Shown piece after piece: positions 43,282-54,053 of a stretch of 54,053 bases of DNA. The translations under genes and the position numbers were made by a program. Position 1 is the first letter of the stretch. Each line of letters starts with the position of its first letter. The notes beneath the pieces were generated by a model. That model ran no database searches. It saw only the letters and a program-made list of their open reading frames with translations, and was not told where the DNA came from. The DNA is taken from NCBI RefSeq assembly GCF_003217575.1, contig NZ_QJTC01000026.1, forward strand, positions 1 to 54,053, given 5' to 3'. This DNA is from Xylophilus ampelinus. GTDB taxonomy: Bacteria; Pseudomonadota; Gammaproteobacteria; Burkholderiales; Burkholderiaceae_C.

Positions 43282-44744
43282 TGCGTTCGCTCCAGCACCT
43301 CGGCCAAGGTGCCGCCGTGCGCAGCGATCTGCATCAGCCCGCAGTCCCTCAGCCAGGCCTGCCAGCGGCCGGCCGCGGCGGCCGAACGGGCGGGGTCGGT
43401 ATCCGCCGGCGGCACCAGCCAGAGCTGCAGTGCCCCGCAATGACCGGCCACCGCGCGCAGGAAGCGCTCGGTGCCGCGGTCGGGGCTGGCGGAGGCGTCG
43501 CAGGCGACCAGCACACGGCGCGGCCGCAGCAGGGCCAGCCGGTCGAGCAGGGCGTTGCGCTGGGCGACGCTGCCATCGACCGCGAGCGCTTCCGCGCCCC
43601 GCGGCAGGCCGGCGGGCGGCCAGGGCGCCTCGGGTGGCAACTCGAAGCCGACAACCAGCAGCAGGTCGGCCACCTCGGCCGGCGGCAGCGCCTGCGGTGC
43701 CGCCTGCACCGGCCGGCCCGGGTCGGCCTCCACGACGCGGGAGGGCGCCAGCGCATCGAAGCGCGCCAGCACCTGCCGGTAGTAGGGATCGGAAAGATCG
43801 GGCTGCAGCCCACCCCGCCGGGCGCGCCACACGGCGGTGCACAGCGTCACCAGCAGCAGCCGCGGCAGCAAACCGTAGACCACCAGGCAGCCGGTGAGCC
43901 ACAGCGCCCAGGTGCGCTGGCCGGCCGGGTCGGTGGCCGGCGGGGCGGACGTCGCGGCCAGCACCGTCGCGGCATCGGGCATCGGAAATCCGAGCTGCGA
44001 CGGCAGCCAGCCCAGCGCCTGCACGCTGCGCACGAAGAAGCCGGGCGACAGGATCGTGGTCTCCCACGCGAGGGTGTAGCGGTGGAAGGCCAGGGCGAAC
44101 AGCAGCCACGCCAGCGCCACGGCGAACGCCAGCGTCCAGACCGCGTGGCTGGCCAGGCCCAGCGCCCAGGGCAACAGGCGCGCACGCGCCAGCGACTGCC
44201 ATGCGGCCTGCAGCAGCAGCGGCCCCTGGCCCTGCCGGCCGCCGGCCACCCGGGCGGTCAGCAGCAGCCACAGGCCGCCGAGCGAGAGCCGGAAGGCACC
44301 GGGCGCGAACAACACGCTGCCCACCCAGGCCAGCAGCGTCAGGGCGTGCAGCCCCAGCAGCCCCGCCAGCGCCGCCATCACGTTGATCTGCCGGTTGCCG
44401 CCACCGCCCAGCACCCGGTCGGCCAGGCCCAGCCCCGCGACCAGCACCAGCGCCGCGATCGCCAGCAGCAGCACGCTGGACCAGGCGCGCGCCCGGTCGA
44501 TCAGCGGGGGAAGGCCCAGCCGTTCGGCCAGCAGCCGGGCACGCACCTGCAGGCGGCCGGGGCCGTCGGGCGCTGCGGCCCGGGCGGTGCGCAGTACGTC
44601 GGCATCGTCGAGCGGGCCGGCCAGCTCGGCGCAGCGCATTGCCTCGGTGAGCAGGGCGGCCTGCAGCGACGGCCGGGCGGTCGCCGAGCCTGCGGGCGCA
44701 GTACGGACGGAATCAGCGGCCGCCTGCATCGACCGGGCGCCCAT
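43278..44744 (-). CDS. DUF2868 membrane protein
   Basis: A 488-residue membrane protein. Predicted helices include SSVLLLAIAALVLVAGLGLA, NVMAALAGLLGLHALTLLAW, LPWALGLASHAVWTLAFAVA and a pair around LWLTGCLVVYGLLPRLLLVT. ETTILSPGFFVRSVQALGWLP and SDPYYRQVL are family blocks. The C-terminal soluble region (ADLLLVVGFELPP ... RRVLVACDASASPDRGTERF) is a Rossmann-like domain. Coupled to the GTPase by ATGA overlap, so both probably work together at the membrane. No known function. Confidence 0.82.
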   Translation of the reverse strand: MGARSMQAAADSVRTAPAGSATARPSLQAALLTEAMRCAELAGPLDDADVLRTARAAAPDGPGRLQVRARLLAERLGLPPLIDRARAWSSVLLLAIAALVLVAGLGLADRVLGGGGNRQINVMAALAGLLGLHALTLLAWVGSVLFAPGAFRLSLGGLWLLLTARVAGGRQGQGPLLLQAAWQSLARARLLPWALGLASHAVWTLAFAVALAWLLFALAFHRYTLAWETTILSPGFFVRSVQALGWLPSQLGFPMPDAATVLAATSAPPATDPAGQRTWALWLTGCLVVYGLLPRLLLVTLCTAVWRARRGGLQPDLSDPYYRQVLARFDALAPSRVVEADPGRPVQAAPQALPPAEVADLLLVVGFELPPEAPWPPAGLPRGAEALAVDGSVAQRNALLDRLALLRPRRVLVACDASASPDRGTERFLRAVAGHCGALQLWLVPPADTDPARSAAAAGRWQAWLRDCGLMQIAAHGGTLAEVLERTQ

Positions 44745-44822
44745 GAGAGCAGGCCAAGGAAAGGTCGGCCCGGCCTGTGCCCGGGCCCGCGGCGCAGGCC
44801 GCCCGCGGGGCGGGCCGGGTCG

Positions 44823-46682
<1,860 letters not shown>

Positions 46683-46741
46683 ACAGGACTCCGGGGCGGA
46701 AAGGGAGAAAAGGGGCGAGGGCGTCGAGGCGCAATTCCACC

Positions 46742-46771
46742 ATAGACGACAGTAAACGGGGAATGCCTCAT
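46742..46771 (-). pseudogene. PIN-domain toxin remnant, first ~10 codons
   Basis: ATG at 46771 overlaps the antitoxin stop as ATGA and reads MRHSPFTVVY, the usual beginning of PIN toxins paired with excisionase-like antitoxins (MxHSPFTVVYDACVLYPA). After ten codons similarity ends and the frame continues into the ABC exporter's upstream sequence. The catalytic domain is absent, so the toxin was lost by deletion. Confidence 0.6.
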
Positions 46772-47238
46772 TCGTAGCCCATGCGCAGTTCCTGGGACTG
46801 ACGGGTGAGTTCGGCCATGGCATCGGTGCTGGCCTTGTCGCGCGCATCCTTGTATTGCATCAGGTCAGCGAATTTGACGCGCCTGTGCTTGCCGGCGCGC
46901 TGGAACGGCAGCACCCCCTGTTCGAGCATTTTGACCAGATGCGGGCGGGAGACGTTGAGCAGATCGGCCGCTTCTTGCGTCGTAAGTTCGGCGTGCACGG
47001 GCACGACCTTGACCGCATTGCCATCAGCCAATTCGGCCAATATGTCTACCAGCAGTCGCAAAGCCGAAGTAGGCAACTCCACTAGGTGGGCCTGCTTGTG
47101 ATCGTCAAAGATCTGGATCTGCTGAGTTTCGAAGCCAGTCGCCAGATATGCGGCCAAAGCCCTTTGCCCTTGCACGGCCGCCTTCACTTCCCCTGCAGCA
47201 GGCAAGGTCACCTTTGCGTGGGTTGTCGTGCTGGTCAT
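46768..47238 (-). CDS. Orphan antitoxin with excisionase-type DNA-binding domain
   Basis: A 156-residue protein. Residues ~95-145 form a helix-turn-helix of the MerR/excisionase type: LTTQEAADLLNVSRPHLVKM then LPFQRAGKHRRVKFADL. The N-terminal half is the part expected to bind the PIN toxin or dimerise. ATG 47238 has AGGAG before it. Such proteins normally precede a PIN-domain RNase; here only the first codons of that gene remain. It may still bind its own promoter. Composition is more AT-rich than the surroundings. Confidence 0.8.
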   Translation of the reverse strand: MTSTTTHAKVTLPAAGEVKAAVQGQRALAAYLATGFETQQIQIFDDHKQAHLVELPTSALRLLVDILAELADGNAVKVVPVHAELTTQEAADLLNVSRPHLVKMLEQGVLPFQRAGKHRRVKFADLMQYKDARDKASTDAMAELTRQSQELRMGYE

Positions 47239-47442
47239 GGTGGGCTCCTGGCTTGAATGCAATTGCAAACCGCAATTTTAATCGAAATAAACGAAATTCG
47301 AAACAAACGAATCGGATTTTGCGTGCCGGAGACCTGGGACCAGGCTGAAGAATGCCGAATGCAAGCGCCACGATCCTGAGAGCGCGCCGGCCCCGGATCG
47401 TTCTGGTAGCCGGGAAGGGAGCCAGAAAAGCTGGACGAAAAA

Positions 47443-47464
47443 ACAGTCATATGTGGATGACTGT
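47443..47464. promoter_or_regulatory. Inverted repeat abutting the LexA box
   Basis: ACAGTCAT (47443-47450) and ATGACTGT (47457-47464) are perfect 8-bp arms around six bases. The right arm overlaps the first four bases of the LexA box. It could be a second, degenerate LexA site or an operator for another protein. Confidence 0.4.
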
Positions 47465-47476
47465 ATGAAATTACAG
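47461..47476 (+). promoter_or_regulatory. LexA (SOS) box upstream of imuA
   Basis: CTGTATGAAATTACAG fits CTGT-N8-ACAG exactly, extended by A on the left and TA on the right. It lies 40 bases before the chosen imuA start, so LexA would block this promoter until DNA damage. Confidence 0.88.
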
Positions 47477-47515
47477 TATTCTTGGCCCACCGAATGTTTG
47501 TGTGCCAACTTCCCC

Positions 47516-48481
47516 ATGCCCGTCCTCGCGACCATCAGCCTTGCGCTCCAGCCCCTCGTACGGGACGACGTCTGGTGCGCCGACGAACTGAGCGCCTCGC
47601 ACACCGGCGTCAGCGCCAGCGGCTTCGCGGCGCTGGATGCGGTCCTGCCCGGCGGCGGGTGGCCGGTGGGCGCGATGACCGAGATCCTGCACGCCGGCCC
47701 CGAAACCTTCGCATGGCCGCTGCTGCTGCCGGCGCTGGGGCCGGCGGTGTCGGCGCGGCGCCGGCCGGTGCTGCTGGTGGGGGCGCCGCACCTGCCTTTC
47801 GGGCCGGCGCTGGCGGCGCAGGGCCTGCCGCCGGCGCAGCTGTTGTGGGTGCGCAGCCAGGCCGCGGCGGCACGCCTCTGGGCCTGCGAGCAGGCGCTGC
47901 GCTGTGCCGACGTGGCCGCGGTGCTGGCCTGGCTGCCGCAGGCGCGGCCGGCCGAACTGCGGCGGCTGCAGCTGGCGGCGGCCCAGCACGACGCGCTGCT
48001 GTGGGTGTTCCGGCCGGCCGAGGCGGCGGGCAGCTCGGCGCCGGCCCGGCTGCGGATCCGGGTGGAAGCCGCGGGCGAACACGGCAGCGCACTGGAACTG
48101 CACATCCTCAAGCGGCGCGGCCCGCCGCTGGAGCGGCCGGTACAGGTGCCGGCCCATCCGCCGCGCCTCTCCGCGCTGATCGCCGCCAGCCGGCTGGGCC
48201 AGCGCTGGCAGGGGCCGTCGCCGGCGGCGGTGGCTGCACCGCCCGCATCGCCGCCGTCCACGGCCAAGGTGGTGCGGCTGGATTTCCAGGGAGGCGTGTC
48301 GGGGGTGGCGGCCGCCCTCCGGGTGCGGGCCGCCGTGCCGCCGGCCGCACCGGGCCGGCCGCCGCCACCGGCTCCCTGTCCACCGGTCCGGACGGGCGAC
48401 GGCCCGGCAGGCGACACCGGGACGACCGATGCGGCAAGGGGAGAGGGCGATGCACTGGCTCGCGCTGCAGTGGCCGCCTGA
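47516..48481 (+). CDS. imuA: Translesion synthesis accessory protein ImuA
   Basis: A 321-residue RecA-like/SulA-related protein. GVSASGFAALDAVLPGGGWPVGAMTEIL is, in outline, the typical ImuA phosphate-loop-like region; LLWVRSQAAAARLWACEQAL and AVLAWLPQARPAELRRLQLA match the family core. The C-terminal ~60 residues are Pro/Ala-rich. Start ATG 47516 is preferred because the in-frame ATGs at 47453 and 47465 lie on the LexA operator. First gene of the SOS cassette; overlaps imuB by 32 bases. Confidence 0.88.
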   Translation: MPVLATISLALQPLVRDDVWCADELSASHTGVSASGFAALDAVLPGGGWPVGAMTEILHAGPETFAWPLLLPALGPAVSARRRPVLLVGAPHLPFGPALAAQGLPPAQLLWVRSQAAAARLWACEQALRCADVAAVLAWLPQARPAELRRLQLAAAQHDALLWVFRPAEAAGSSAPARLRIRVEAAGEHGSALELHILKRRGPPLERPVQVPAHPPRLSALIAASRLGQRWQGPSPAAVAAPPASPPSTAKVVRLDFQGGVSGVAAALRVRAAVPPAAPGRPPPPAPCPPVRTGDGPAGDTGTTDAARGEGDALARAAVAA

Positions 48482-50376
48482 CGCCGGTGCGGGCGCGGCT
48501 CCGAAGGCGCCGGGGGGAGGCGGCCCTGCGCTTTCGTCGTCGCCTTCGCCATCCTATGCTCCGGCTCCGGCTGTCGCTCCTGCCCCGGCTTCGGCCCTGG
48601 CCTCGGCGGCTGCTTCGGCATCTGCATCCCCGGTCAAGGCCACTGCGGAGCCGCCTTCTGCGCAAGCCCTCGGCTGGTGGGCGCTGCAGTTCACGCCCCA
48701 TGCCGCCTGGGTGGACGAGGCGCTGCTGCTGGAGGTCTCGGCCTGCGAGCGCATCTGGGGCGGGCGGCTCGGGCTGCTGGCCGAGATTCGCAAGCGAAAT
48801 CCGGCTCCGGCCGGTGTCCTGTGCGGACAAGGTGCTACTAGTTTGATAGCGCTGGGCCGGTTGCGGCTGTTCATGCAGGGCCAACGCCCCACGGCGGACA
48901 TGCCGGCCGCCCTGCCGCTGCACACGCTCAGCGCCGCCCGGCCGCATCTCTTCATCCTGGAGCGCATGGGCTGCCGCACCTGGGGCGACGTGGCGGCGCT
49001 GCCGCGGGCCGGAGTGTCGCGGCGCTTCGGCACGCCGCTGCGGCAGGCGCTCGACCGGGCCTGGGGCCTGGTCCCCGACGGCTACCGCTGGCTGGCGCTG
49101 CCCGAATCCTTCGACCGCAAGGTGGAGCTGCGCGCCCTGGCCCACTCCGCGGGCGAGCTGATGTGGGCCGCGGCCGGGCTGCTGGCCGATCTGCAGATCT
49201 GGCTGCGCGGCCGGCAGCGCGGGGTGCTGGCGGTCGAGCTGCAATGGACGCTGGACCTGCGGCGGGTCGACGGCATCGACCTGCCGCCCCACGAATCGCT
49301 GGTGGTGCGCACCGCCGAGCCGGTGCAGGACATGGCCCACCTGAAGCGGCTGCTGGGCGAGCGGCTGGGCCGCACCCGCATGTCGGCGCCCGCCAGCTGG
49401 CTGCGGCTGCGCAGCCTGGAGACGGCGCCCCTGGCAGGCGCCAGCACCACCTTCCTGCCCGACGACAGCCGCAAGGGCGACAAGTTGCACGAGCTGGTCG
49501 AGCGCTTGTCGGAGCGGCTGGGTGCCGGCAGCGTGCTCACCCCGGTCGCCCAGGCCGACCACCGGCCCGAGGCGATGCAGCGCTGGGAGCCGGCGCAGGG
49601 CCGCATCGGCGCGCTGGTGGCAGCTTTCGGCGCGCCCACGGTCGTCCCCGGCACGGGTGTCCCCGCCGCCACCGGCCTGCCGCGCCGGCAGAAGCCGATG
49701 GCGGGCGAGGCGGGGTACGCAGCTCCGGACGACGACGACGACGGGCTCGCCGAGTCTGCACCGGCCGGCCGAATGTCGATCGACGGGGTGCCGGAGGCCG
49801 AGGCGCGGGAAGAGCGGCGGGCGGCGCAATCCGACGCCGGCGGCATTTTCGAGAAGCGATCCGGCCTAGGCAAGAGCGATCCGGCAGGCCATGCGCGCAG
49901 CGGCAGCACCAGCACCAGCACCAGCACCAGCACCAGCACCAGCAACGGAAGTGGCAACAGCACGAGCACGGCCGGTGCCGCGATCGGCAGCAAACCCAGG
50001 AGCGCGTCCAAACCCGCCCGCCCGGCCGTCCTCCAGCCCGACGCCCTCTACCCGCCCTGGCTGCTTGCGCGCCCGGTACGGCTGGAGCTGCAGGACGACG
50101 GTCCCTGCTACCGCGGCCGGCTGCGGATGCTGGCCGGCCCGCAGCGGATGGAGACCGGCTGGTGGGCGCCCCCGGCGGCCGCCGATGCAGGCCAGCCGGC
50201 GCCGGCGGTGCGCGACTACTACATCGCCGAGAGCCCGTCGGCCGGGCTGGTCTGGGTGTTCTGCGAACGGCCGCACGGCGCTGCCGTTTCGGCAGTCGCC
50301 AGTGCTTCGGCGGCATCGGCCGAGGGGCGCGCGTCCAGCGCTGCGGCGCCTGCGGCCTGGTTCCTGCACGGTCTCT

Positions 50377-50384
<8 letters not shown>
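48450..50384 (+). CDS. imuB: Y-family polymerase-like protein ImuB, enlarged by low-complexity inserts
   Basis: A 644-residue catalytically inactive Y-family protein that links DnaE2 to the beta clamp. WWALQFTPHAAWVDEALLLE, RIWGGRLGLL and LFILERMGCRTWGDVAALPR are ImuB landmarks. Much of the N-terminal ~70 residues is Pro/Ala/Ser low complexity where other ImuBs have palm sequence, and residues ~420-530 hold a poly-Asp run and six Ser-Thr repeats. The start ATG 48450 has GGGGAGAGGG before it. Overlaps imuA and dnaE2, so the three are coupled. A GCTAC-N7-ATAGC core is embedded at 48834-48850. Confidence 0.88.
48834..48850. repeat. 17-bp palindromic core inside imuB
   Basis: GCTAC-TAGTTTG-ATAGC keeps the 5-7-5 layout with one arm mismatch. 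It sits in codons for GATSLIALG. Flanks do not resemble the 55-bp copies. Confidence 0.45.
49905..49940 (+). repeat. Hexanucleotide microsatellite (AGCACC)6 in imuB
   Basis: Six perfect AGCACC copies followed by a diverged seventh encode Ser-Thr pairs in a linker. Changes by whole units would keep the frame and alter linker length. Confidence 0.85.
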
Positions 50385-53862
<3,478 letters not shown>

Positions 53863-54053
53863 GAGAGAAAAGAACCTGCTGCGCTGTCCGATCGAACGGT
53901 TTGGTCTGCGCCGTTCTGCCGTACGTCCTCGCTCCTCACGGCACACCCGGGTTGCTCGCTAGTGTGGTGTCTCAAAAATAAGCCGAACTAAGTTGACGAA
54001 TGGTTATCCATGAGTTTCCAAGTCCAGGAAACTACAAAGATGACCAGATCAGG
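53863..54053. other. Spacer after dnaE2 with a composition change at the right edge
   Basis: From about 53965 the sequence becomes clearly AT-richer, beginning GGTGTCTCAAAAATAAGCCG, which could be the terminal inverted repeat of an insertion sequence. Two partial frames touch the edge: rightward from ATG 54010 (MSFQVQETTKMTRSG) and leftward ending at 53988 (...WKLMDNHSST). AGTTTCC/GGAAACT (54013-54019/54027-54033) forms a perfect 7-bp hairpin. Too little is visible to name an element. Confidence 0.3.

Noticed and set aside
47453-47515. imuA starting at the ATG at 47453 or 47465
   Set aside because: Those codons lie on the LexA box and next to the operator, so they are probably not transcribed as coding sequence.
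49905-49940. Tandem hexamers as a possible CRISPR or phase-variation array
   Set aside because: There are no spacers, and the 6-base unit cannot shift the reading frame, so it is only a coding microsatellite.

Overview
The window is GC-rich, dense with genes, and reads like a Burkholderiales chromosome, most likely a Comamonadaceae-type betaproteobacterium. That placement is inference. It rests on gene content (hrpA, clpS-clpA, the SOS cassette imuA-imuB-dnaE2, a hemP/Fur-family pair, a pcm-rhodanese-tolC operon, DUF3482/DUF2868) and on short palindromic repeats with a GCTAT-N7-ATAGC core. I see no rRNA, tRNA or CRISPR array.

Layout. 1-4.4 kb: the 3' end of hrpA, then a leftward cluster FAD oxidoreductase-gluQ-trmB-diguanylate cyclase. 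4.8-5.9 kb: a DoxX protein and a flavodoxin-like protein. 6.0-7.95 kb: an AT-rich accessory patch with two paralogous secreted 107-residue proteins, and pieces of a broken rhodanese (trhO-like) gene on either side of the second copy. 8-14.4 kb: dnaE, clpS, clpA. 14.4-18.1 kb: an acyl-CoA dehydrogenase, a small prophage scar (Mu-type com joined to a gutted cytosine methyltransferase), hemP with a Fur box, and a Fur-family regulator. 18.1-24.7 kb: a leftward heavy-metal efflux operon (czcC-czcB-czcA type) ending in a PII-like protein. 24.8-28.8 kb: pcm-rhodanese-tolC, a TetR regulator with an operator at its start, and msrA. 28.9-34.7 kb: a metal-type TonB receptor with a DUF2946-like partner, pdxH, a MobA-like nucleotidyltransferase, sodC, a ChaC-type cyclotransferase and an OmpA-domain protein. 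34.8-40.6 kb: a selenium locus, with selD-mnmH divergent from a PhnDCEE-like ABC transporter. 40.6-46.7 kb: DUF2937, pssA, the DUF3482/DUF2868 pair and an ABC exporter. 46.7-53.9 kb: an orphan antitoxin next to a toxin cut off after about 10 codons, then LexA-controlled imuA-imuB-dnaE2. The last ~100 bases change composition and may be the edge of a mobile element.

How the parts work together. SelD makes selenophosphate and MnmH puts selenium into tRNA; the adjacent PhnD-type transporter is well placed to import a selenium oxyanion. The RND pump, the Fur-family regulator, HemP and the TonB receptor all concern metal balance. ImuA, ImuB and DnaE2 form the SOS mutagenesis polymerase and are preceded by a perfect CTGT-N8-ACAG box.

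The most unusual material is small-scale: the duplicated secreted-protein unit that interrupts a trhO-like gene, a 114-bp nested inverted repeat that contains the mnmH stop codon, and a 54-55-bp repeat family that lies inside gluQ and dnaE2 as coding sequence.
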